This document shows positions 17,628 through 27,616 of a stretch of DNA of 64,000 nucleotides, piece after piece. The notes beneath the pieces are model-generated. The model searched no databases and was not told where the DNA came from. It saw only the letters and a program-made list of their open reading frames with translations. The translations under genes were made by a program, and so were the position numbers. Position 1 is the first letter of the stretch, and each line of letters opens with the position of its first letter. Source of the DNA: Asanoa ishikariensis (GTDB taxonomy: Bacteria; Actinomycetota; Actinomycetes; Mycobacteriales; Micromonosporaceae); assembly GCF_900107455.1 (NCBI RefSeq), contig NZ_FNQB01000001.1, positions 2,959,954 through 3,023,953 on the forward strand. Reading direction: 5' to 3'.

Positions 17628-20600
17628 TTGCAGCATCCTGGCGGTTATCTAGCGGGCGATCAGGCGCCCGTGGAGCTGCGGCTGATGGGGCGGTTCTCGG
17701 TCGTTCGCGACGGCCGGGAGGTCAGCGACGCGGTGTTCCAGGGCCGGAAGGTCCGCACCCTGCTGCGTGTCCTGGCCACTCGGCAGGGCCGGTTCGTGCC
17801 CAACGACGTGCTCGCCGAGGCGGTGTGGACGCAACGGCCGCCGGCCAGCCCGGCCGCCAACTTGCAGGTGCTGGTGAACCGGGCCCGGCGTGCGATCGGC
17901 CGGGCCGAGCTGATCCGCACCGGGCCGGGCGGTTACACCCTGGCCGGACCGCCGGAGTGCACAGTCGACACTGAGGTGCTCCTCGCCGCGGTCGTGGCCG
18001 CCGGGCGTCTGGCGGGGTCCGCGGCGCTGACGGCCTACCAGGCGGCGCTCGCGGGGGTGGCTGAGCCGCTGGCCGAGGAGGCGTACTCCGACTGGTCGCA
18101 GCCGTATCGCTCACAGGTGTTCCAGGCCCGCCAACTCGCCTGGGAACGCGCCGCGTCCCTCGCCGTCGATCTGGGCGAACCGGCCCTGGCCGTGCGGTAC
18201 GCGGCAGAGGCGGCCGCCGCCGAACCCTTGCGCGAGGCGGCCGCGCTGGCTCTCGTGCGGGCCTTGACCGCCGCCGGCGACCGGGCGGCCGCACTGGAGG
18301 AGTTCGAGCGGTACCGGCGCGCCATCGTCGACGAGCTCGGTCTCGAGCCTTCGCCGGCAGCGACCGAGTTGCAGCGCATGGTGCTGGCGACCGGGGACAC
18401 CCGCCACGCCTCGGGCCCGGTGGGTTTCGGGCTCCTGCGCTTCGTCGGGCGGGACGATGTGGTCCGTGAGGTCCTGGCGGGCCTGACCGGCGGCGTGGTG
18501 CAGGTCGCCGGGCGGTCCGGGACCGGGAAGTCCCGGGTGCTGGAGGCGGTCGGTGCGGCGGTGCCAGCGATCGACGTGGCCGCGTACTGGGCCGAACGCG
18601 ACGAGCCGTACTCGCTCGCGCGGACGCTGCTGCGCCGTTTGTTTGCCTCGTCTTCGCCGGCGCTGCCCGGCCGGCTCGGCTCGGCGCTGGCCCAACTGTT
18701 GCCGGAGCTCGACGAGCCGGCCACCGACTTCGATCCTGAGACGCGAAACGCCCTGGTGGCCGAGGCGGCCCGGCGGCTGCTGGCCGCCGCGCCGCAGCGG
18801 GTCGTCGTTGTCGACGATCTGCAGTGGGCCGACCCGAGCAGTCTCCGTCTGCTCGGTTCCCTCGCCGGACGGCGTGGTGGGCCGGCGTTCGTGGTGACGT
18901 ATCGGCCCGACGAGCTGAGCCCCGAGACGACGCGACTGCTGCGCCGACTGCCCGGGCCGCCGGCGATCAGCCTCGGCGGGCTCACCGGGTCCGCACTGGC
19001 CGAGCTGGTCGACGATCCCGGTGTGGTCGCGGCACTTGCCGCCGACACCGACCGCACGCCGATGGCGGTGGGCGAGGTGCTCCGTGTCCTGCACGCGGAG
19101 GGCCTCGTCCGGATGGATCCCGGCTCCGATCGCTGGCGGACGGCTGCCTCGGCCGTGCGCGGCACCGCTACGCCGCTCGCGGCCGAGCGGGCCCGGCAGG
19201 TCGGCCGGGCCGGGCAGCGCCGTGCCATCGCGGACCGGGTGGCTGCCCACGACGGGCCGACGGCCACCGCGCTGAGCCTGCTCTCCCTGCTGGGCCGGGA
19301 GGCCTCCGCCCGGACCGTGGGTGCGGCTGCCGAGCTGAGCGAGCCGGTGACCCTCGGCGCGCTCGACGAGCTCGCCGCCGCCGGCCTCGCCCGCCTCGGC
19401 GAGCACGGCTGGCGGACCGCGCACGACATGGTCGGTGAGGTCGTCGTGGCAGGCCTGAGCGACGGCACCCGGGCACAGTTGCACGCCCGGCTCGCCGGCG
19501 TGCTCGATCGCGAGGGTGGGGACGCCGCCGAGCAGGCCCGGCACTGGCGTGGCGCCGGGGACGGCGCACGGGCGGCCGATGCGTACGCCCGCGCCGCCGC
19601 GCACGCCCTCGACCAGGTGGCCGACGCCGAGGCCGAACGCCTCGCCGGTGCCGGTCTCGCCAACTGTGACCCCGACCATCCGGTCCGCGTGCGCCTGCTG
19701 GAGGCCCGAGCCCAGGCCCGCCGCCGGCACGGCGACATCGCCACCGCCCGCGACGACCTCCGCGCCGCGCTTGCCGCCTGCCCCGGCGGACCGCGCCGGG
19801 CCACCCTGCTGGCCCAGCTCGCCACCCTCGACTCCGGCGCCGACGACCTGCGCCGGGCGGCCGAGCTCGTCGAGCTCGCTCTCGTCGAAGCCGGCGACGA
19901 CGATCCCGCCCGTGCGGCCGCGCTGGAGGTCGCGTCCGTCATCGACATGAACCTCGACCGCCCGGCCCGCGCCAGGACCCGTGCCGCCGAGGCTCTCGCC
20001 CGCTACACCCGTGCCGGCGACTCACGTGGCGCCGCCCGCATCCTCGATGCCCAGGCCATGGCCCAGTTCCTGCACGGCGACATCGCGGCGGGCGTCGACG
20101 AGCTCGACCGGGCCGCTCACCTGTTCGAGAGTTCCGGCGACCTCATGCACGCGGTCACGCCCCGTTCGACCTGCGGGCACGGTCGGGTCCTGCTGGACCG
20201 CGCGGCCGAAGGCATCGCCGACACCGAGCGCGCCCTCGACGTGGCTCGCACCCTCGGACATCCGGAAGGTGAGACCTACGCACTGTGGCACCGCGCGGAG
20301 GCTCTGGCCGCGCTCGGCCGGTCCGCGCAGGCCCTCACGGACGGCCGTGAGGCGCTGGCCATCGCTTCGCGGCTGCAGCACCGCGGCTGGACGGCCACGG
20401 CCTGGCGGGCGATCGGCATCGCCCACCAGAGCGCCGGTGACCTGCCCGCCGCGTTGAAGGCGTTCCGTGAGTCCCTTGGCCTGTCGGCCAACCTGGATCT
20501 GTTCGGCTGCTGGGCGGCGGCACGGGCTGCGATCGTCTGCGTCGGGCTCGGCCGACTCGAAGAGGCGGCGCCTTTGGTCTCGCGGGCGCTCGCGGCCGGG

Positions 20601-20777
20601 CCGGCGCTCGGTCAGCACGAGGCGCGGTGGGCGGCGGCGGCGCTCGCGGTGGCCAGGGGTGAGGAGCGCGCGGCCGTGGTGGTCCGGGAGGCGTCGCAGG
20701 CAGCCGAGGCGGCCCACGCCCGGATCTACCTGCCCCGACTGGTCGAGCTCGCCGACAGGGTCAAGGCGCCAGGCTGA
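17628..20777 (+). CDS. SARP-type transcriptional regulator with AAA and TPR domains
   Basis: About 1049 residues. An OmpR-like winged helix at about 12-100 (VELRLMGRFSVVRDGREV, KVRTLLRVLATRQG) and a BTAD helical domain at 105-250 form the SARP module; an AAA domain follows with Walker A GRSGTGKS and Walker B VVVVDDLQWAD; the rest is TPR-like repeats. TTG at 17628 has AGGAGGG 5 bases upstream; GTG 17670 is the alternative. It diverges from the cupin/DinB-SnoaL operon with about 57 bases between, so that operon is the probable target. An AfsR-like large SARP. Confidence 0.85.
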   Translation: MQHPGGYLAGDQAPVELRLMGRFSVVRDGREVSDAVFQGRKVRTLLRVLATRQGRFVPNDVLAEAVWTQRPPASPAANLQVLVNRARRAIGRAELIRTGPGGYTLAGPPECTVDTEVLLAAVVAAGRLAGSAALTAYQAALAGVAEPLAEEAYSDWSQPYRSQVFQARQLAWERAASLAVDLGEPALAVRYAAEAAAAEPLREAAALALVRALTAAGDRAAALEEFERYRRAIVDELGLEPSPAATELQRMVLATGDTRHASGPVGFGLLRFVGRDDVVREVLAGLTGGVVQVAGRSGTGKSRVLEAVGAAVPAIDVAAYWAERDEPYSLARTLLRRLFASSSPALPGRLGSALAQLLPELDEPATDFDPETRNALVAEAARRLLAAAPQRVVVVDDLQWADPSSLRLLGSLAGRRGGPAFVVTYRPDELSPETTRLLRRLPGPPAISLGGLTGSALAELVDDPGVVAALAADTDRTPMAVGEVLRVLHAEGLVRMDPGSDRWRTAASAVRGTATPLAAERARQVGRAGQRRAIADRVAAHDGPTATALSLLSLLGREASARTVGAAAELSEPVTLGALDELAAAGLARLGEHGWRTAHDMVGEVVVAGLSDGTRAQLHARLAGVLDREGGDAAEQARHWRGAGDGARAADAYARAAAHALDQVADAEAERLAGAGLANCDPDHPVRVRLLEARAQARRRHGDIATARDDLRAALAACPGGPRRATLLAQLATLDSGADDLRRAAELVELALVEAGDDDPARAAALEVASVIDMNLDRPARARTRAAEALARYTRAGDSRGAARILDAQAMAQFLHGDIAAGVDELDRAAHLFESSGDLMHAVTPRSTCGHGRVLLDRAAEGIADTERALDVARTLGHPEGETYALWHRAEALAALGRSAQALTDGREALAIASRLQHRGWTATAWRAIGIAHQSAGDLPAALKAFRESLGLSANLDLFGCWAAARAAIVCVGLGRLEEAAPLVSRALAAGPALGQHEARWAAAALAVARGEERAAVVVREASQAAEAAHARIYLPRLVELADRVKAPG

Positions 20778-20929
20778 GCCTGAAAAAACCGGGTGCGACT
20801 GTGCCAGGGCGTATCCCATGATGTGCGGGTGATCGCACTCACCAGGACCCAGGTTTCTGTCGCGACGGCCCTCGTCGGTCGCCGACAGCAGCGTGGCTCC
20901 GGGTCGGTGTCGATCGCGGCTGATTCGCG

Positions 20930-21556
20930 ATGACCGACGCGTTTCTCGCCGGCCTGCTGGCCGGCTACGGTGTCGCGATCCCGGTCGGTGCGATCGCCAT
21001 TCTGATCATCGGGCTGACCGCCCGCACGTCGTTCCGGGTCGGTGCCTCGGCCGCGCTGGGTGTGGCCACCGCCGATGGGCTCTACGCCTTGGTCGCGGTG
21101 CTCGGCGGTGCCGCCCTCGCGGGTGTCATCGAGCCGATCGCCACGCCGCTGCGCTGGATCGCCTTCGTCGTGCTGCTGGTGCTGGCCGCGCACACCGCGG
21201 TGGTGGCGGTGCGCCATCACCGCGATCCGGCGCGGGCGGCCAGGTCAGGTGCCGGCCTGGGTACGCCCTGGCGGGCGTACGGCGGCATTCTCGCCCTGAC
21301 TTTGCTCAACCCGATGACCATCGTCTACTTCGCGGCGCTGGTGCTGGCCCGGCAGGCCGGCGACGAGCTCACCGCGGGCGGCGAGGTGGTGTTCGTGCTG
21401 GCCGCGTTCATCGCCTCGGCGAGCTGGCAGTTGCTGATCGCCTCGGGTGGCAGCCTGGTCGGCCGGCTGCTGACCGGGCCGCGAGGGCGGCTCTACACCG
21501 CCCTCGCGTCCAGCCTGCTCATTGTCGTGCTGGCCGTCGTGCTGGTGGTCGGTTAG
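20930..21556 (+). CDS. LysE/RhtB-family exporter
   Basis: 208 residues with about six hydrophobic segments. The N-terminal VAIPVGAIAILIIGLTARTS and the central ALTLLNPMTIVYFAALV (NP motif) fit LysE/RhtB amino-acid or metabolite exporters. Substrate not assignable. The preceding 150 bases contain no gene; the stop overlaps the convergent oxidoreductase stop. Confidence 0.85.
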   Translation: MTDAFLAGLLAGYGVAIPVGAIAILIIGLTARTSFRVGASAALGVATADGLYALVAVLGGAALAGVIEPIATPLRWIAFVVLLVLAAHTAVVAVRHHRDPARAARSGAGLGTPWRAYGGILALTLLNPMTIVYFAALVLARQAGDELTAGGEVVFVLAAFIASASWQLLIASGGSLVGRLLTGPRGRLYTALASSLLIVVLAVVLVVG

Positions 21557-22653
21557 CGGGCCGGCGCGTCGAAGTGCTGCGCGTACATGTCGACCAGCAT
21601 CGCGCCGCCCTTGATCGCCGACGCCTCCTCGGCACCGCCAACGCCGGTGGGTAGCTGGGTGGCCCCGCCCTCGGGACCGAGCGGCACGACGATCATGGCC
21701 GGGCCCGCCTCGTACGTCGCCAGCTCGCCGTCGCCGGTGATGGCGGACCGGATGTTCGCGGCGACCACAGCGGCCTGGTACGTGGCGGCGCCGGCGGTGT
21801 CGCGGTCGGCGGTGCTGATGTCGCCGAGGGCGTACACGCCGCCTCCGCCCTTGACCCGCAGGTGCGGGTCGACCGGGAGGTAGCCGCGCTCGTCGCGGGC
21901 CGCGGCCAGGTCGCCACGCAGGTAGTCGGTCGCCGGGCGGACGCCGAACGCGCGGAACCAGATGTCGGCCTCGACCGTCTCGCCGCTCTCGGTGCTCACC
22001 GCGATCGGCGTCGCGGTGGCCGGCGGGCCGTCCGGCAGGGCGGTCAACGGGCTGCCCAGCACCAGCCGGACGCCGAGCTTGTCGAGCTGGCGCTTGAGCT
22101 CCTCGCGCAGCTCCTGCTCGAACGGGCCGTGCAGGATGTCCGCGTTGACGTCGACGACGGTGACGTCCTTGTCGGGGAAGAACGACTTGATCTCACCGGC
22201 CAGCTCCAGCCCGGACGGGCCGGCGCCGACGATCAGGGCCCGGCGGGCGCCGAGCAGCTCGTCGTGTGCCGCTTGCAGCCGGTCCTTGGCGCTCTGCTCG
22301 TCCGTGCCGCCGGCCTTGGCGGGGAACGGGTACTGCGACCCGGTCGCCAGGACCAGGTAGTCGGGGGTCAGCTCGGCGCCGGACTCCAGGGTGACGGTGC
22401 GGCCGTCGACCGCGACGGCCCGGTCGCGTACGAAGTGGCCGTGGTGCAGGAGCCGGTTGAGGGGCATAAAGATTCGGTCGATCCAGGACGGGTCGACCAG
22501 GGCACGCCAGGACGCGACGTTGTGGTGGAACGCGCCCGACGGGTCGACGAGCGTGACGTCAGCGACGTCGTCCAGCGCCTTCGCGGTGTTCAAGCCGCCG
22601 TAGCCGCCGCCGAGGACGACGACGGAAGGGCGCTTGACCTCGGTGTTCGTCAC
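21553..22653 (-). CDS. FAD-dependent NAD(P)H oxidoreductase (NDH-2/AIF type)
   Basis: 366 residues. FAD-binding Rossmann motif VVVLGGGYGGLNTA at about 11-24, NAD(P)-binding ALIVGAGPSGLELAGE around 140, and the C-terminal FAD motif VYALGDIS. Similar to type II NADH dehydrogenases or ferroptosis-suppressor-like quinone reductases. GTG start with GGAGGT 7 bases upstream. Divergent from an HxlR regulator across a region full of CTAGCG repeats, so expression is probably controlled by it, possibly in response to quinones or aldehydes as in other HxlR/YodB systems. Confidence 0.9.
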   Translation of the reverse strand: MTNTEVKRPSVVVLGGGYGGLNTAKALDDVADVTLVDPSGAFHHNVASWRALVDPSWIDRIFMPLNRLLHHGHFVRDRAVAVDGRTVTLESGAELTPDYLVLATGSQYPFPAKAGGTDEQSAKDRLQAAHDELLGARRALIVGAGPSGLELAGEIKSFFPDKDVTVVDVNADILHGPFEQELREELKRQLDKLGVRLVLGSPLTALPDGPPATATPIAVSTESGETVEADIWFRAFGVRPATDYLRGDLAAARDERGYLPVDPHLRVKGGGGVYALGDISTADRDTAGAATYQAAVVAANIRSAITGDGELATYEAGPAMIVVPLGPEGGATQLPTGVGGAEEASAIKGGAMLVDMYAQHFDAPAR

Positions 22654-22674
22654 CAGTGTTACCTCCGTGAAAAG

Positions 22675-22734
22675 GCTAGCGACACTTTCTCCGCTAGCTG
22701 CTTCGGAAATACTAGCGACCCTTAGCGAGCTAGC
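22675..22734. promoter_or_regulatory. CTAGCG repeat cluster, probable HxlR operator
   Basis: Between the divergent genes lie GCTAGCG (22675-22681) and CGCTAGC (22692-22698) as an inverted pair with a 10-base spacer, then CTAGCG (22712-22717), TTAGCGAG and GCTAGC (22729-22734). The clustering and symmetry suggest binding of a dimeric regulator. Repeats are seen; the regulator assignment is inferred from position. Confidence 0.65.
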
Positions 22735-22742
22735 ATGGTCTG

Positions 22743-23105
22743 GTGACCGATAGCGCGGTAAGTCACACAGACGAGCTTCACCAGCGGTGCTTCCGCGGTG
22801 ACGCCGCCCTGGCGCGCGCCTTCGGGGTCCTCGGCAAGCGCTGGTCCGGCCTGGTGATCGGCAGCCTGAGCCTGGGGCCGACGGGCTTCCGGGAGCTCGC
22901 CCGGTCGGTCGGCGGCGTCAGCGACTCGGTGTTGTCCGACCGGTTGGCCGAGTTGTGCGAGCTGGGGCTCGTGGCGCGCGACGTCGAGCCGGGGCCACCG
23001 GTCACCGTCACCTACTCGCTGACCGAAGTGGGCACGGGGCTGCTCCCGGCGCTCGGGCTGATCGCCGACTGGGCGGACAAATATCTGCCCGAAGCGCCCT
23101 GCTAG
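22743..23105 (+). CDS. HxlR-family winged-helix regulator
   Basis: 120 residues, GTG start. HxlR fold: CFRGDAALARAFGVLGKRWS (one Cys near the N-terminus, as in redox-sensing members), the recognition helix region VGGVSDSVLSDRLAELCELG, and wing VTYSLTEVGTGLLPAL. It probably controls the divergent FAD oxidoreductase through the CTAGCG sites. The stop overlaps the convergent AlkD stop. Confidence 0.9.
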   Translation: MTDSAVSHTDELHQRCFRGDAALARAFGVLGKRWSGLVIGSLSLGPTGFRELARSVGGVSDSVLSDRLAELCELGLVARDVEPGPPVTVTYSLTEVGTGLLPALGLIADWADKYLPEAPC

Positions 23106-23758
23106 AGATTCTTCAGCGCCTCGCGCCGGGACAGCCCGGACAGCGGCGTCGCCGCGACGAATCCTCGTACCGCCTCCGGGTCGGTCTTCGCGTACTCCCG
23201 CAACGCCCAGCCGATCGCCTTGCGTACGAAGAAGTCGGTGTGCGCTTTTTGCCGCACGCAATAGTCGAACAGCCGCTCCGCGTCGGTGTCGCCCTTGTAG
23301 AAGAGCTGGTGGAGCAGCGCGGTGCGGATCACCCAGAGGTCGTCGTCCTCGATCCAGGTGTCCATCACCGCGCCGTGCCCGCGCACCAGCGGCCCGACCA
23401 CCCGAGCGGCCAACACGTCGACCGTGTCCCACCACGGCTTTGTGGTGATCAGCCGGCGCACCGCCGGAAGGGCGTCCGGCCCCAGCACCGCCACGTGCCG
23501 GCGCAGGTAGTCGCACGCGAAGTACTGGTACTCCCGCTCCGGACGTTCCCAGCAGGCGTCGGCCAGCGCGAGCAGGTCATCCCGCCCGGGCTTGGCGGCG
23601 CCGGCGGTCGCCTGCCGGGCCAGCGCGCGCTGCCGCGGCGACATGATGCCCAGGAAGTCGAACTGATCGCGCATGTAGGCCCGCATCGCGGTGGCCCGGT
23701 CGGGGTCGCGGTCGGCCTCGAACAGCGTGGTCAGGCGGGCCAGCACCGGCTCGGTCAT
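23102..23758 (-). CDS. AlkD-like DNA alkylation repair glycosylase
   Basis: 218 residues of HEAT-like helical repeats. Catalytic-site features of AlkD are kept: KPWWDTVDVLAARVVG with the key Asp, and DLWVIRTALLHQL with the conserved Trp and Arg. Removes N3/N7-alkylpurines. Leaderless-looking: GACAAT stands 6 bases before ATG 23758. It shares a 32-base intergenic region with acVLRF1. A second AlkD relative is at 39159. Confidence 0.9.
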   Translation of the reverse strand: MTEPVLARLTTLFEADRDPDRATAMRAYMRDQFDFLGIMSPRQRALARQATAGAAKPGRDDLLALADACWERPEREYQYFACDYLRRHVAVLGPDALPAVRRLITTKPWWDTVDVLAARVVGPLVRGHGAVMDTWIEDDDLWVIRTALLHQLFYKGDTDAERLFDYCVRQKAHTDFFVRKAIGWALREYAKTDPEAVRGFVAATPLSGLSRREALKNL

Positions 23759-23790
23759 CCGGACATTGTCGCGTGCCGTACCGTCGCGGA

Positions 23791-24444
23791 ATGACCACCA
23801 GCCGCCCGGCCGCGGGTGGCGGGCGCTGGGTCGACGTCGACCCCGACCGCCTGACCCGCTGGGTCGAGGGTTTCCGCGAGCGACACGGCGCGTACGCCCA
23901 GCGGCCCACGTACGACGGTCTGCTGCTCGCCGCGTTCGACGGCGCCACCGCGGAGCTGTACCCGCCGCCCGGCGCCCCGCTCGCCGACGACCTGGCCGAC
24001 TTCGTCGAGGCCGCCCGGTCGCCCCGCCAGCTTGGCCTGCTGCTGGCCCGCAAGGCCGCGGTCGCGATCGGGGTCGCCGAGGGGGCCAAGCTGGTGACGT
24101 CCAAGGTGGACAGCTCGTACGTGCAGAGCCGCACCGCCGCGGGTGGCTGGTCGCAGCAGCGGTTCGCCCGCCGGCGCGACAACCAGGCCAAGGCCGCCGC
24201 CAAGGACGCCGCGGACCTGGCCGTCCGGCTGCTGCTGCCGGTGACCGCGGGGCTGGCCGCACTCGTCTGCGGTGGGGACCGGCGCACGGTGGACACGATT
24301 CTCACCGACCCGCGACTGGCGCCGCTGCTGCCGCTGCGCGCGGAGCGGCTGCTCGACGTCGCCGACCCTCGGCACGCCGTCCTCGTCGACGCGGTGGCCG
24401 CGGCCCGCGCGGTATCGATCCTGGTACGCGATCCCGAGAGCTAG
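23791..24444 (+). CDS. acVLRF1-family peptidyl-tRNA hydrolase (Vms1/eRF1-like)
   Basis: 217 residues. The middle contains GGWSQQRFARRRDNQA, the GxxQ-type loop of the Vms1-like release-factor family, in the position of the eRF1 GGQ loop. Family members release nascent chains from stalled ribosomes by acting on peptidyl-tRNA. ATG 23791 follows TACCGT by 6 bases, indicating a leaderless mRNA. Divergent from AlkD, with no obvious operon. Confidence 0.85.
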   Translation: MTTSRPAAGGGRWVDVDPDRLTRWVEGFRERHGAYAQRPTYDGLLLAAFDGATAELYPPPGAPLADDLADFVEAARSPRQLGLLLARKAAVAIGVAEGAKLVTSKVDSSYVQSRTAAGGWSQQRFARRRDNQAKAAAKDAADLAVRLLLPVTAGLAALVCGGDRRTVDTILTDPRLAPLLPLRAERLLDVADPRHAVLVDAVAAARAVSILVRDPES

Positions 24445-24460
24445 GCGGTACCCTCCCGCC

Positions 24461-24880
24461 ATGGTTTCGGAGGAGGCCCGGCGGGCCGGCATTCTCACGG
24501 CCGTGCTGCTGGTCGCCGGCCTCGTGGTCGGTGGCTTCTTTCTCTTCCGCGGTCACCGCGCGCCCGAGCAGGGTGCCCGGCTGGCCGCCGACTCGTTCCT
24601 GACTCGGCTCGCGGCCGGCAACATCGGCGGTGCCTACGACCAGCTCTGCAACGAGACCCGCGAACGGGTCGAGCGGGAGGACTTCGTCGCCGGCATCGGC
24701 GGTCGGCCGGCGGTGTCGAGCTACCGGATCGACGGGGTCGCGGCGACCGGGCCCAGCGACGCCACTGTCAGCGCGGAGCTGCTGGACCCGGTCGGCGCGA
24801 GCACGCCGTACGAGCTGCGGGTCACCGACGACCGGGGCACCTGGCGGGTATGTGGCAACCCGCTCGACGCCGCCGGCTGA
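24461..24880 (+). CDS. Single-pass membrane protein with NTF2/DUF4878-like domain
   Basis: 139 residues. One membrane helix at about 10-30 (ILTAVLLVAGLVVGGFFLF) followed by an extracytoplasmic small alpha/beta domain (ADSFLTRLAAGNIGGAYDQL, DRGTWRVCG) resembling NTF2-like secreted domains. Two Cys (LCNET, RVCGN) may form a disulfide. The start is leaderless-like, TACCCT 6 bases upstream. Function unknown. Confidence 0.75.
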   Translation: MVSEEARRAGILTAVLLVAGLVVGGFFLFRGHRAPEQGARLAADSFLTRLAAGNIGGAYDQLCNETRERVEREDFVAGIGGRPAVSSYRIDGVAATGPSDATVSAELLDPVGASTPYELRVTDDRGTWRVCGNPLDAAG

Positions 24881-24886
24881 CGGGGT

Positions 24887-25798
24887 TTACGACCCGAACG
24901 TGTTGCAGGCCTTCGGGTCGCCGGTGTCGTAGCCGGTCCGGAACCACTGCTGCCGCTGCGCCGAGGTGCCGTGGGTGAACGCGTCGGGGTTGACGCCCTG
25001 GCCGGACTGCTTCTGGAGGGTGTCGTCACCGATCGCCGCCGCCGTGTCCAGGCCTTCCTTGATGTCCTGGTCAGTGATGCTCTTGAAGATCGGGTCGCCG
25101 TCGGCGTCGGCCGTCTGGGTCGCGTTCTTCGCCCACGCGCCGGCGTAGCAGTCGGCCTGTAGCTCCAGCTTCACCGACAGCTCGTTGGCGTTGTCGGGGT
25201 CGCGCTCCTGCTGCCGGCGCATGTCGGCCTCGGTGCCGATCAGGGACTGCACGTGGTGCCCGTACTCGTGGGCCAGCACGTACGGCTGGGCGAACTCGCC
25301 CTTGGCGCCGAGCTGGTCGGCGAGCACCTGGTAGAAGGTGAGGTCGATGAAGACCTTGTGGTCGGCGGGGCAGTAGAACGGGCCGACGCCCGAGTCCGCG
25401 GCGCCGCACCCGGTCTGCACGGCCTGGTCGAAGAAGACCGTGGGCGCCGGCTTGTACTGCTCGCCGAAGCTCTCCGGCAGCCGCTTGGCCCACCACGACT
25501 GGATCGAGTTGACGTAGAGCGCGTTGCGGCAGTCGAGCTGCTTGAGCTTGTCGGCCGCGTCACACTTCTGCTGGATAGCGCCGTTGTCGGCCGGGGCGTC
25601 CTCGCCCGTGATCGCGTTCACACCGAAGCCGCCGCCGACCAGCACGGCGATCACGGTGACGATCAGACCGACGATGCCGCCACCGCTGCTCGGGATGGGT
25701 ATCGGGAAGCCGCGGCCCCCGCCACCACCACCACCTCCACCGCCGCGCCGGTCCTCGATCTGGCTGGTGTCGACGTCGGCGCGCTCGTTGAGTTCCAT
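24887..25798 (-). CDS. Membrane-anchored neutral zinc metallopeptidase (YpfJ family)
   Basis: 303 residues. A Gly-rich stretch and a membrane helix (GIVGLIVTVIAVLVGGGFGV) at about 38-65 precede the peptidase domain. Zinc site: LAHEYGHHVQ, with a downstream glutamate in LELQADCYAG as third ligand. Family length and the FFDQAVQTGCG / FYCPADHKVFID stretch fit putative neutral zinc metallopeptidases. ATG 25798 (MELNERADV) chosen; an open frame continues 18 codons upstream. Divergent from the ABC-F leader. Confidence 0.9.
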   Translation of the reverse strand: MELNERADVDTSQIEDRRGGGGGGGGGGRGFPIPIPSSGGGIVGLIVTVIAVLVGGGFGVNAITGEDAPADNGAIQQKCDAADKLKQLDCRNALYVNSIQSWWAKRLPESFGEQYKPAPTVFFDQAVQTGCGAADSGVGPFYCPADHKVFIDLTFYQVLADQLGAKGEFAQPYVLAHEYGHHVQSLIGTEADMRRQQERDPDNANELSVKLELQADCYAGAWAKNATQTADADGDPIFKSITDQDIKEGLDTAAAIGDDTLQKQSGQGVNPDAFTHGTSAQRQQWFRTGYDTGDPKACNTFGS

Positions 25799-25887
25799 CA
25801 CCCATCCAATCGACGCATGTAGACGGGCCGGGATGTACCCGATGATCTTCACCGCTAATCCGGTGGGGGTTCTTCAGGGGCAGCCGG

Positions 25888-25893
25888 TACACT
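25888..25893 (+). promoter_or_regulatory. -10 element of a leaderless promoter for the ABC-F leader
   Basis: TACACT is followed by exactly 7 bases and then GTG at 25901, the usual actinobacterial leaderless spacing (TANNNT - 7 nt - RTG). No convincing -35 is visible. Confidence 0.6.
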
Positions 25894-25900
25894 TCACCTC

Positions 25901-25921
25901 GTGCTGCTCTGCGAAGACTGA
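25901..25921 (+). CDS. Six-codon leader peptide of the ABC-F gene
   Basis: GTG-CTG-CTC-TGC-GAA-GAC-TGA encodes M-L-L-C-E-D, placed exactly where a leaderless transcript would begin and just before a terminator-like hairpin. Its shape fits ribosome-mediated attenuation of antibiotic-resistance ABC-F genes, where a drug-stalled ribosome on a short leader ORF lets transcription continue. The ORF is certain as sequence; its translation and role are inferred. Confidence 0.55.
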   Translation: MLLCED

Positions 25922-25930
25922 CCAGCCCCG

Positions 25931-25963
25931 GCGCCGACGGGAAACCTCCCCGATCGGCGCTTT
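25931..25963 (+). terminator. Terminator-like hairpin (attenuator) upstream of the ABC-F gene
   Basis: GCGCCGA (25931-25937) pairs with TCGGCGC (25954-25960), and inner CGGG (25938-25941) with CCCG (25949-25952), leaving one bulged A and a 7-base loop. TTT follows directly (25961-25963). This 11-bp stem stands 10 bases after the leader stop and 43 bases before the ABC-F start, so it can act as a premature terminator. Confidence 0.6.
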
Positions 25964-26005
25964 CGTGTGCCCCAAGTCAGCCTTCCTTACAGAGAGAGCT
26001 TTCTG

Positions 26006-27610
<1,605 letters not shown>

Positions 27611-27616
27611 GGCTGG

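Noticed and set aside
18035..19948. 637-residue minus-strand frame opposite the SARP gene
   Set aside because: Ser/Ala/Arg-rich antisense shadow with no recognisable domain.
20768..20790. Possible intrinsic terminator after the SARP gene (AGGCTGAGCCT next to A6)
   Set aside because: The homopolymer is A on the plus strand, so it cannot be a U-tract terminator for the SARP gene; the stem is only 5 bp.
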